Positions 26,143 to 32,632 of a stretch of 35,894 nucleotides of DNA are shown here, piece by piece. This DNA is from Hyphomonadaceae bacterium (GTDB taxonomy: Bacteria > Pseudomonadota > Alphaproteobacteria > Caulobacterales > Hyphomonadaceae): the NCBI GenBank assembly GCA_027482995.1, contig JAIXVM010000064.1, forward strand, positions 1 to 35,894, in the 5' to 3' direction. The stretch's first letter is position 1; each line of letters begins with the position of its first letter. Below the pieces are notes generated by a model, which was not told where the DNA came from, did no database searches, and saw nothing but the letters and a program-made list of their open reading frames with translations. Made by a program: the position numbers and the translations under genes.

Positions 26143-27404
26143 GGCGCGCGCTCCAGAAGGGCCACCGCCTCCACGTGCGCCGACCAGAGGAACTGGTCGA
26201 TGGGGTGTATACGGAGGATGCGGTAACCGCCATCCACCAGCGTGCGCAGGTCGCGCGCCAGCGTCGCCGGATCGCAGGAAACGTAGGCAATTCGTGGCAC
26301 GCGGGACTTTGCGAGCTCCGCCACCTGCGCGGCGGCGCCAGCGCGCGGCGGGTCCAGAACGACGCCGTCCAGCCGCGACAGCTCGGCTGCGCCGTACGGA
26401 TTGCGGAACAGGTCGCGCACTTCGGCCGTCACCGGCTTCAGCCCGTGCGCGCCCCGCACCGACGCCTTCAGCGCCTCGATCGCCGCTGCATTGCCTTCGG
26501 CGGCCAGAACGCTGGATTCGGCGGCAAGGCGCAGCGCAAACGTTCCGCACCCGGAGAAAAGATCGGCGACTCTCGACGCGAACTTGAGATGCTCGCGCAC
26601 GATCCGCTCCATCTCCGCCTCGGCCTCGGCGCTCGCCTGCAGGAAGCTGCCCGGCGGCGGATACATTGTCGCTGTGCCGGCCTGCAGGCTCGGGGGCCGC
26701 TCCGTCAGCACATCGGCGCCTTCAATCGACACCCGCGCGAAGCCCGCCCGCAGCGCCGCGCCCGTCGCCTCCGCGCGGGCCAGCGCCTTTACGTCCTTCG
26801 CAAGGCCGGTGATGTGCAGGTCCAGTCCCGCCGACGTCTCGGTCACCAGCAGGCTGATCTCGTCCTTGCCGCCGAGCAGATGCCCCGCGATCTCCTTCAG
26901 GCGCGGCAAGGCAGCGACGATGGCGGGCCGCGCGACGGCGCATTCGGTCAGCGCCACCAGGTCATGGCTCTTGCGCGCATGGAATCCGATCTCGACCGTC
27001 CGGCCCACTCGCTTCGCCGCAAAGGTCGCACGCCGCCTTGAGCCGGGCGGCGTGACCCAGGTCTCGGCCACATCGGCTTCCAGCCCGCGTGCCTTCAGTG
27101 CACGGAGGATTAGGTCACGCTTGAACGCGGCATAAGGCGCCGGTGCCAGATGCTGCAATGTACAGCCGCCGCACACGCCGAAATGCCGGCAGGCCGGGAC
27201 CGCGCGGTCCGGAGACGCGCGCGTCACCTCCAGCAGCCGCAAGCGGTCTCCGGCGCCCTCCACCTGCACGGTCTCACCCGGCAAGGTCAGGGCCACCGAC
27301 ACCCATGCGCCCGCTTCCTGCGCGCGCCCGTCGCCCTGCGCGCCGAGGTGATCGATGGTGAGGCTGCGCGAGACGGAGGCAGCCGGGTCTTGTGAGGCGG
27401 GCAT
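26139..27404 (-). CDS. RNA m5U methyltransferase (RlmD/TrmA family)
   Basis: A 421-residue SAM-dependent enzyme that methylates uracil C5 in 23S rRNA or tRNA. An N-terminal TRAM-like region (about 10-65) precedes an iron-sulphur motif C72-x5-C78-x2-C81 (A-C-R-H-F-G-V-C-G-G-C) with C155 as the likely fourth ligand. The SAM site is V-A-D-L-F-S-G-C-G-T-F-A. The catalytic cysteine is C377 in Y-V-S-C-D-P-A-T-L-A-R-D-L. The Fe-S cluster favours RlmD/RlmCD over TrmA; the exact target base is not decidable by eye. The start at 27404 is the first Met before P-A-S-Q-D and is 75 bases from the divergent patatin gene. Confidence 0.93.
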   Translation of the reverse strand: MPASQDPAASVSRSLTIDHLGAQGDGRAQEAGAWVSVALTLPGETVQVEGAGDRLRLLEVTRASPDRAVPACRHFGVCGGCTLQHLAPAPYAAFKRDLILRALKARGLEADVAETWVTPPGSRRRATFAAKRVGRTVEIGFHARKSHDLVALTECAVARPAIVAALPRLKEIAGHLLGGKDEISLLVTETSAGLDLHITGLAKDVKALARAEATGAALRAGFARVSIEGADVLTERPPSLQAGTATMYPPPGSFLQASAEAEAEMERIVREHLKFASRVADLFSGCGTFALRLAAESSVLAAEGNAAAIEALKASVRGAHGLKPVTAEVRDLFRNPYGAAELSRLDGVVLDPPRAGAAAQVAELAKSRVPRIAYVSCDPATLARDLRTLVDGGYRILRIHPIDQFLWSAHVEAVALLERAP

Positions 27405-27479
27405 CAAGGACTCGTGTCTGGCGGCGGCGTGCGTCCTCCGATAGCAGGGGCAGGCACAGCGCGCAAAGGAGTCCCCGCC

Positions 27480-28481
27480 ATGGCCAAGGCCAACGGAAAA
27501 CGCCGCCCGATCAGCCTCGCCCTGCAGGGCGGCGGCGCCCACGGCGCCTATACCTGGGGCGTGCTCGACCGTTTGAGCGAAGACGCGAGCCTCGACATCG
27601 CCGCGATTTCCGCCACGTCTGCAGGCGCCATGAACGCGGTCGCCTATGCGTCCGGTCTCGCCAAGGGCGGCCCCGAAGGCGCCCGCGCGGAGCTTGAAGC
27701 GCTGTGGCGGCGGGTTTCGGAATCGAGCGCGGCGCTCGGCGCTTTCGGCCCGGCGGGCTTTGCCTTCGCCACCGCCCTGCAATCCCTCGCGAGCCCCTAT
27801 GACCTCAACCCCTTCAACTACAATCCCCTCCGCCGGCTCGTCGAAGACCAGATCGATTTCGAAGCCGTCCACGCCTCGGGCCTCTCGCTGTTCATCTCCG
27901 CCACGAATGTCGAAAGCGGCAAGGTGCGCGTCTTCTCGAAGGATGAGATCACCGCCGACGCCGTGCTCGCCTCCGCCTGCCTGCCGCAGAGCTTCCAGGC
28001 CGTTGAGATTGACGGCACGCCGTATTGGGACGGCGGGTACATGGGCAACCCCAGCCTTTTCCCGCTGATCTATTCCGGCGCGCCGCCGGACGTGCTGCTC
28101 GTCATCCTCAATCCGCTCGAGCGCCCCGGCACGCCGAAGCGCGCCGCCGAAATCCAGGAACGCCTCAACGAGATCAGCTTCAACGCCTCCCTGATCGGCG
28201 AGCTGCGCGCCATCGCCTTCGTCCAGCGCCTGATCGATGACGGCATGCTGAAAGCGCCGCTGATGAAGAAATACCGCCGCCTCAACGTCCACGCGATCCG
28301 CGGCGGGCAGGACCTCATCGGCTACGGCCTTGCCTCGAAATACGACACCCGCTGGCGCCTGCTCACCGAGCTGCGCGATCTCGGCCGCACCGAGGCCGAC
28401 CGCTGGCTGCGCGAATGCGCCGTGCATGTCGGCACGAACACTTCCAGCTTCGACATCCGCAAGGAGTTCCTTGACGCCTGA
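27480..28481 (+). CDS. patatin-like phospholipase
   Basis: A 333-residue cytoplasmic acyl hydrolase. The oxyanion loop is G17-G-G-A-H-G. The nucleophile is S47 in I-S-A-T-S-A-G, where the first Gly of the usual G-x-S-x-G is Ala. The aspartate of the dyad is in Y-W-D-G-G-Y-M-G-N-P. It should cleave acyl groups from phospholipids or related esters. The ATG at 27480 has AAAGGAG eight bases upstream; the frame is open 22 codons further but without a site. There is no signal peptide. Its family (RssA/patatin) often acts in membrane lipid turnover. A small secreted-protein gene follows after 45 bases. Confidence 0.92.
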   Translation: MAKANGKRRPISLALQGGGAHGAYTWGVLDRLSEDASLDIAAISATSAGAMNAVAYASGLAKGGPEGARAELEALWRRVSESSAALGAFGPAGFAFATALQSLASPYDLNPFNYNPLRRLVEDQIDFEAVHASGLSLFISATNVESGKVRVFSKDEITADAVLASACLPQSFQAVEIDGTPYWDGGYMGNPSLFPLIYSGAPPDVLLVILNPLERPGTPKRAAEIQERLNEISFNASLIGELRAIAFVQRLIDDGMLKAPLMKKYRRLNVHAIRGGQDLIGYGLASKYDTRWRLLTELRDLGRTEADRWLRECAVHVGTNTSSFDIRKEFLDA

Positions 28482-28526
28482 AGCTGGGATAAGCTCGCGC
28501 CACCGGCTTTGAGGGATCAGCCCCGC

Positions 28527-28937
28527 ATGAAACGCCTCATCTTTTGTCTCCTGGCCGCACTGGCAGCCGCGGGCCTTGCCGCCGCCGACACCGCCAGCCC
28601 GAACGAGTTGATGACGCAAAAGGCCATGCAGGCCGAGCTTTACGGCGTGCGCATTTCCGGCGTCGAGCTCGGCACCGGCGCGCGCTGGAGCGAGTGTATC
28701 GAGCCGGGCGGGCGCACGGTCTATGAGTATGGCGGCCGGCGGATCGAAGGCCTGCTGACGATTACCGAAGCCCCCGAGGCCTGCTTCACCTATCCGGAGT
28801 CGGGCATGTCGTGCTTCCGCGTGCAGCGCGCCGTGAAGGGTTACATGTTCCGCAGCACGGATTACGGCATCACCTACCACGCCTCGAAAGTCGAACGCGG
28901 CGTGAAGAAATGTTTCTCAACCGATCTCGTCGGCTAA
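28527..28937 (+). CDS. small secreted protein of unknown function
   Basis: A 136-residue protein with a clear Sec signal peptide (M-K-R-L-I-F-C-L-L-A-A-L to L-A-A-A, cut near residue 20) and a mature part with four cysteines (W-S-E-C-I, A-C-F-T-Y, M-S-C-F-R, K-K-C-F-S) that could form two disulphides. GAGGGA precedes the ATG at 28527; an in-frame GTG-type extension of six codons upstream is unlikely. I recognise no family. It follows the patatin gene by 45 bases on the same strand and ends 28 bases from the convergent rsmD gene, so it is probably in the patatin transcript. Confidence 0.75.
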   Translation: MKRLIFCLLAALAAAGLAAADTASPNELMTQKAMQAELYGVRISGVELGTGARWSECIEPGGRTVYEYGGRRIEGLLTITEAPEACFTYPESGMSCFRVQRAVKGYMFRSTDYGITYHASKVERGVKKCFSTDLVG

Positions 28938-28965
28938 GCGGCGCTAAGCCCGCTCCGTGGGCGGA

Positions 28966-29526
28966 CTATGCCTTCCGGAGAAAACTCACCCGCGCCGCGC
29001 CATAGTCGCGCGCATCGATCAGCTTCCAGCCGGCAAACATCAGCATCTCGTCCGCGCCGGCCTCGGCCACCACCAGCGCGTCCTCGCTCAGCCATCCGCC
29101 GCTGGCGAGGCAATCGAGCGCCGGCTCGACCAGCCCCTTGTGATAGGGCGGATCCAGGAAAGCCAGCGTGAACGGCCCGCCCACGCCCGCCGGCTTCGGT
29201 CCAAGGTCAGTCGCCGAGCGCCGGTGCAGGCGCGTGTTCCCGAACAGGCCCAATGCTTCGATATTGTCGCGGATCGCGCCGCGCGCCGCGTGGTCGGTTT
29301 CCACGAACAGGCAGAAGGCCGCGCCCCGGCTCATCGCCTCCAGTCCCAGCCCGCCCGAGCCGGCAAACAGGTCGATCACCCGCGCGCCTTCGATGGGCGG
29401 CGCCCACTCGGCATGGGCAATCACATTGAACAGGCTCTCGCGCGTGCGGTCACTCGTCGGCCGCGTGCCCATGCCCTTGGGGGCGATGAGGGCTCGGCCT
29501 TTATGGGTTCCGGCGATGATGCGCAT
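28966..29526 (-). CDS. rsmD: 16S rRNA (guanine(966)-N2)-methyltransferase
   Basis: A 186-residue SAM-dependent methyltransferase that modifies G966 of 16S rRNA in assembling 30S subunits. The N-terminus M-R-I-I-A-G-T-H-K-G-R-A-L and the block R-P-T-S-D-R-T-R-E-S-L-F-N are diagnostic for RsmD. The SAM motif is V-I-D-L-F-A-G-S-G-G-L-G (50-61) and the catalytic motif is D125-P-P-Y128. The ATG at 29526 is the only start that fits the family; the open frame upstream is antisense to the crotonase gene. Length is typical. It is divergent from the crotonase at 29641 across 114 bases. Confidence 0.96.
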   Translation of the reverse strand: MRIIAGTHKGRALIAPKGMGTRPTSDRTRESLFNVIAHAEWAPPIEGARVIDLFAGSGGLGLEAMSRGAAFCLFVETDHAARGAIRDNIEALGLFGNTRLHRRSATDLGPKPAGVGGPFTLAFLDPPYHKGLVEPALDCLASGGWLSEDALVVAEAGADEMLMFAGWKLIDARDYGAARVSFLRKA

Positions 29527-29640
29527 GGGGCAGGGTCCAGCTTGACGTCGCCCGCGATTTAGCACGGGCTGCCCGCTTGAACAGCCTTGCCTTGACGCAC
29601 CCTCGGGCGCACTCTTCAAGAAAACGACGGGAGAGACGCC

Positions 29641-30423
29641 ATGGCCAGCATAACGGCCGACACGCTGGGGCAAACCCGCCTCATCCGCTATGCCAATCCG
29701 CCGCGCCACTACATGACCGCCGAAGGCGCGGGTCTGATGCTGGCCGCCGTTCAGGCAGCCGTCGCCGATCCTGCCATCCGCGTGATCATCCTGACGGGTA
29801 CGGACGATGTGTTCGTGCGCCACTATGATGTGGCCGAAATCACTGCCGTGGGGGAGGCCGTCCGTGCCGGTCAGCTCAAACCCGAAGACTTCGAGCGCGG
29901 CGGCTTCGCCGACATGATCCAGGCGGTGTTCAATTCGCCGAAGCCCGTCATCGCCGCCATCAACGGCGTCTGCATGGGCGGCGGCTTCGAGCTTGCTTTG
30001 GCGTGCGATCTGCGCATCGCCGGCAACCAGGTGCCGCTGATCGGCCTGCCGGAAACCCGCATCGGCATCTTCCCGGGCGGCGGAGGTACGCAGCGCCTGC
30101 CGCGCATGATCGGCGAGGCGAGGGCGCTCGAATTCATCCTCCGGGGACAGACGGTCGACGCGGAAGCCGCATTCGCCCTCGGCCTTGTCAACGCCGTCGC
30201 GGCCGACGCCGTCACCGACGCGCTCGCGCTCGCCGCCGAATTGTCGGCCCGCGGCGCCGAAGGCCTCGCCCACGCCAAGCGCCTCGTGCGCGGCGCGCTC
30301 ACCTGGGGCCTCGTGGACGGCACCCGCGAAGAACAGCACGGCTTTCACGCCGTCGTGAAGACCGACAGCGCCATGGCCGCGATGAAAGACTTCCTTGCCA
30401 ATGGCGAAGACATTACACGGTAG
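29641..30423 (+). CDS. enoyl-CoA hydratase family protein with altered first oxyanion-hole motif
   Basis: A 260-residue crotonase. The second half is canonical: N-G-V-C-M-G-G-G-F-E-L-A-L-A-C-D-L-R (second oxyanion-hole Gly) and G-L-P-E-T-R-I-G-I-F-P-G-G-G-G-T-Q-R-L, with the usual catalytic Glu position. The first motif, normally F-x-A-G-A-D, reads F58-V-R-H-Y-D63 here, so one oxyanion donor is changed. GGGAGA is a ribosome site before the ATG. It is the first gene of a plus-strand run and tadA starts two bases after its stop. Reaction unknown; it may hydrate a particular enoyl-CoA, or be an isomerase or other crotonase-fold enzyme. Confidence 0.9.
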   Translation: MASITADTLGQTRLIRYANPPRHYMTAEGAGLMLAAVQAAVADPAIRVIILTGTDDVFVRHYDVAEITAVGEAVRAGQLKPEDFERGGFADMIQAVFNSPKPVIAAINGVCMGGGFELALACDLRIAGNQVPLIGLPETRIGIFPGGGGTQRLPRMIGEARALEFILRGQTVDAEAAFALGLVNAVAADAVTDALALAAELSARGAEGLAHAKRLVRGALTWGLVDGTREEQHGFHAVVKTDSAMAAMKDFLANGEDITR

Positions 30424-30425
30424 CG

Positions 30426-30884
30426 ATGACCACCCCCCCATCGCCGATGTCCCGCGCCCTCGATCTTGCCCGCGCCGCTGCTTCTGCGGGCGAAGTGCCC
30501 GTGGGCGCCGTCATCATTGATCCTGCCACCGGTGAGATCATCGGCGAGGGCGCCAACGCCCCCGTGATGGCGCATGACCCCACGGCCCATGCCGAGATCA
30601 TCGCGCTGCGATCTGCGGCCGCAAAGCTCGGCAATTACCGCCTCACCGGCCTGCACCTTTACGTCACGCTCGAGCCCTGCGCGATGTGTGCCGGCGCCAT
30701 AAGCTTCGCCCGCATCGGCAAGGTCATCTATGCCGCGTCCGACCCCAAGGGCGGCGCCATTGTCCACGGCCCGCGCTTCTTCGAGCAGAAGACGTGTCAC
30801 TGGCGGCCCGAAGTCGAGCAGGACGACGCGAGCGATCTGGAGGCTGGGGACCTGCTCCGGGAATTTTTCCGTACACGGAGGTGA
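30426..30884 (+). CDS. tadA: tRNA-specific adenosine deaminase
   Basis: A 152-residue zinc deaminase that converts the wobble adenosine A34 of tRNA-Arg(ACG) to inosine. The zinc site and proton shuttle are H55-A-E57 (T-A-H-A-E-I-I-A-L) and P-C85-A-M-C88, both standard. The D-P-K-G-G-A-I-V-H-G region and the C-terminal L-L-R-E-F-F-R helix fit TadA rather than cytidine or guanine deaminases. The ATG at 30426 lies two bases after the crotonase stop; the frame is open far upstream, but that part is out of frame within the crotonase gene. Co-transcription with two crotonases appears accidental. Confidence 0.95.
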   Translation: MTTPPSPMSRALDLARAAASAGEVPVGAVIIDPATGEIIGEGANAPVMAHDPTAHAEIIALRSAAAKLGNYRLTGLHLYVTLEPCAMCAGAISFARIGKVIYAASDPKGGAIVHGPRFFEQKTCHWRPEVEQDDASDLEAGDLLREFFRTRR

Positions 30885-30943
30885 GGGCTCTTGCTTTCCG
30901 CAGTGTAAGCGCACTCAAATGCGCCCCATCACAAGGAGCCCTC

Positions 30944-31612
30944 ATGACCGCCACGCTCAAAATCGAAAACGACATCGCCCTAATCACGATGGACGACGGC
31001 AAGGCCAACGCCATCAGCCTCGTCATGCTGGACGCCGTCAACGCCGCCCTCGACGAAGCGGAAAAGTCCGCCAGCGTCATTATCCTTACGGGCCGCCCCG
31101 AGCGTTTCTCCGCCGGCTTCGATCTCAAGTTCCTGGCCACTTCCGCGCCGGACGACGTGCGCCGCCTGGTGAACGGCGGCGGCAAGCTCGCCTTCCGCCT
31201 GTTCACGTCGAAACAGCCGATCATCATCGCCGCCACCGGCCACGCCATCGCCATGGGCGCCTTCCTGCTGCTCGGCGCGGATACCCGCATCGGCGCGCGC
31301 GGCGCGTACAAGATCGGCGCGAACGAAACGATCAACGGCATGACGCTGCCCGGCTTCGGCGTCGAACTGCCCCGCGCCCGCCTCAACCCGATGTACCTCA
31401 CCGAAGCCCTCGTGCAGGCCCGCCTCTACACGCCGGACGAGGCCGTGCCCGTCGGCTGGCTCGACAAGGTCGTGGAGTCGGGCGAGGTCCACGCCGCCGC
31501 GATGGCCGAAGCCGAACGGCTGAAGCCGATCGCGAACGGCGCCTACTGGCGCAACAAGATCCTCGCGCGCCAGCCCGCCATCGACGCGATCAAGCCCACG
31601 CTGGCGGACTAG
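30944..31612 (+). CDS. enoyl-CoA hydratase/isomerase (crotonase) family protein, short
   Basis: A 222-residue crotonase with an ideal AAGGAG five bases before its ATG. The first oxyanion motif is R-F-S-A-G-F-D-L-K-F-L. The second is A-T-G-H-A-I-A-M-G-A-F-L-L-L-G-A-D. Candidate acidic residues are in G-A-N-E-T-I-N-G-M and G-V-E-L-P-R. It lacks about 40 C-terminal residues found in standard hydratases, which form the trimer-stabilising helices, so the oligomer may differ. It lies 59 bases after tadA. The reaction cannot be assigned. It is the third crotonase in the window, after 22207-22908 and 29641-30423, and the three are quite divergent from one another. Confidence 0.9.
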   Translation: MTATLKIENDIALITMDDGKANAISLVMLDAVNAALDEAEKSASVIILTGRPERFSAGFDLKFLATSAPDDVRRLVNGGGKLAFRLFTSKQPIIIAATGHAIAMGAFLLLGADTRIGARGAYKIGANETINGMTLPGFGVELPRARLNPMYLTEALVQARLYTPDEAVPVGWLDKVVESGEVHAAAMAEAERLKPIANGAYWRNKILARQPAIDAIKPTLAD

Positions 31613-31649
31613 ACTCGGGCGCAGAAAGAAAATCTTTAAAGGCAATAAG

Positions 31650-31672
31650 AAATTATTGTCAGACAATAATTT
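31650..31672. promoter_or_regulatory. 23-bp perfect palindrome, probable operator
   Basis: The arms AAATTATTGTC (31650-31660) and GACAATAATTT (31662-31672) are exact inverted copies around a single A. It lies in a 98-base AT-rich gap and overlaps the probable -35 element and spacer of the DUF2975-HTH promoter. The HTH product of the same operon is the first candidate to bind it. Confidence 0.78.
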
Positions 31673-31684
31673 GTGAGTTATGCA
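31656..31684 (+). promoter_or_regulatory. probable sigma-70-type promoter for the DUF2975-HTH operon
   Basis: TTGTCA (31656-31661) and TATGCA (31679-31684) are separated by 17 bases, leaving about 20 bases of leader before the ATG at 31711. The overlap with the palindrome at 31650-31672 suggests repression by blocking RNA polymerase. Confidence 0.55.
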
Positions 31685-31710
31685 GGGCCCAGAAATGGGA
31701 GACGATCCGC

Positions 31711-32229
31711 ATGACCCGCACCGACACGCCGGAAACTTCAACCGCCGCCTTGCGCGATACATCCTGGCTGGCTGTGGCCGCCATCATCGTCCTCGTCATG
31801 ATGCTGGGCTCTGTCGTCGCCGATATTGCCGGCAAGGTGGGTGCGACGGTTGTCACGCAGGAAAACTGGAAGGAGGTGCTGCAGGCCTTCCTCCTCGCGC
31901 TGCTGGTCAACACGCCTGCGCTGATCTTCATCGGCGTGCTGGGCGATTTCGCCGGCCTGTTCAGCCGCACGGGCGAGGGTGAAGTCTTCACCACCCGCAA
32001 CCTCAAGACCCTCCGCAGCGCGGGCAGCGGCCTGATCTGGGCCGCGGCCGCCAGCGCGATCATCGTGCCGACGGTGCTCAGCTGGACCACCGGCGACGGG
32101 CGCGGCTTCATCTGGCACCTCAACGATCTTGCCCTCGGCACCGCGGCGATGGGGGCCGCGATCCTCGGCCTCAGCCATGTCTTCGCCGAAGGCCTGCGGA
32201 TCAAGACCGACAGTGACCAGATCATCTGA
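31711..32229 (+). CDS. DUF2975-like membrane protein
   Basis: A 172-residue protein with four predicted membrane helices (about 18-40, 58-82, 108-128 and 142-160). Between helices 2 and 3 lies a soluble loop F-S-R-T-G-E-G-E-V-F-T-T-R-N-L-K-T-L-R-S-A-G that resembles the conserved DUF2975 segment (G-x-P-F-T-x-x-N-x-x-x-L-R). Members of this family commonly precede a small Cro/CI-type regulator, as here, where the stop shares one base with the start of the next gene (TGATG). The function is unknown; membrane sensing that controls the paired regulator is a reasonable guess. GGGAG lies about a dozen bases before the ATG. Confidence 0.78.
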   Translation: MTRTDTPETSTAALRDTSWLAVAAIIVLVMMLGSVVADIAGKVGATVVTQENWKEVLQAFLLALLVNTPALIFIGVLGDFAGLFSRTGEGEVFTTRNLKTLRSAGSGLIWAAAASAIIVPTVLSWTTGDGRGFIWHLNDLALGTAAMGAAILGLSHVFAEGLRIKTDSDQII

Positions 32230-32456
32230 TGCCGCGCGATATCATTGTCACGCTCGACGTGATGCTCGCCCGCCGCAAGATGAAGGCGAAGGATCTCGCC
32301 GCCGCCATTGGCATCACCGAGGCCAACCTTTCCCTGATCCGCTCGGGCAAGGTCAAAGGCGTCCGCTTCGAAACGCTCGCAAAGCTTTGCGAGGCGCTTG
32401 ACTGCAAGCCGGGCGACCTGCTCGACTTTGACGTGGTCACCAGCCCGAACCCCTGA
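32229..32456 (+). CDS. small Cro/CI-type HTH regulator (YozG-like)
   Basis: A 75-residue DNA-binding protein made of one helix-turn-helix domain: M-L-A-R-R-K-M-K-A-K-D-L-A, then I-G-I-T-E-A-N-L-S-L-I as turn and recognition helix, then F-E-T-L-A-K-L-C-E-A-L-D-C-K-P-G-D-L-L. This is the pattern of the HTH_26/YozG group that pairs with DUF2975 membrane proteins. Translation is coupled to the membrane-protein gene by a TGATG overlap. It probably dimerises and may bind the palindrome at 31650-31672, regulating its own operon. There is no effector domain, so any signal should come through the partner. Confidence 0.9.
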   Translation: MPRDIIVTLDVMLARRKMKAKDLAAAIGITEANLSLIRSGKVKGVRFETLAKLCEALDCKPGDLLDFDVVTSPNP

Positions 32457-32540
32457 CGCCTGCGCCACGTTCGTTCCAACCGCCGTGCTGATGGATATCA
32501 GGCCGCGGATCAAATTAGCCGCGCCCATCACAGCATGAGG

Positions 32541-32627
32541 GGCTGACAGGCGAATCCTCCGTCGCCTAGGGTGGCTGTCACAAACGCATCGGCAGCGAAT
32601 CAGCCAGGCGACGGCAGGCAAGGGAGG
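32541..32627 (+). promoter_or_regulatory. structured leader of the Kef-type gene with competing stems
   Basis: CCGTCGCCT (32559-32567) can pair with AGGCGACGG (32606-32614), extended by GGCTG (32573-32577) with CAGCC (32601-32605). Alternatively its TCGCCT (32562-32567) pairs with AGGCGA (32548-32553) upstream. The two folds exclude each other, and the long stem ends eight bases before the GGGAGG site (32622-32627). This could form a translational switch, but I match it to no known riboswitch class. Confidence 0.45.
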
Positions 32628-32632
32628 CGGGC

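Noticed and set aside
29641-31612. Crotonase-tadA-crotonase as a dedicated pathway
   Set aside because: tadA is a tRNA-modifying housekeeping gene and the crotonases share no obvious substrate, so close packing alone is not evidence of a joint function.
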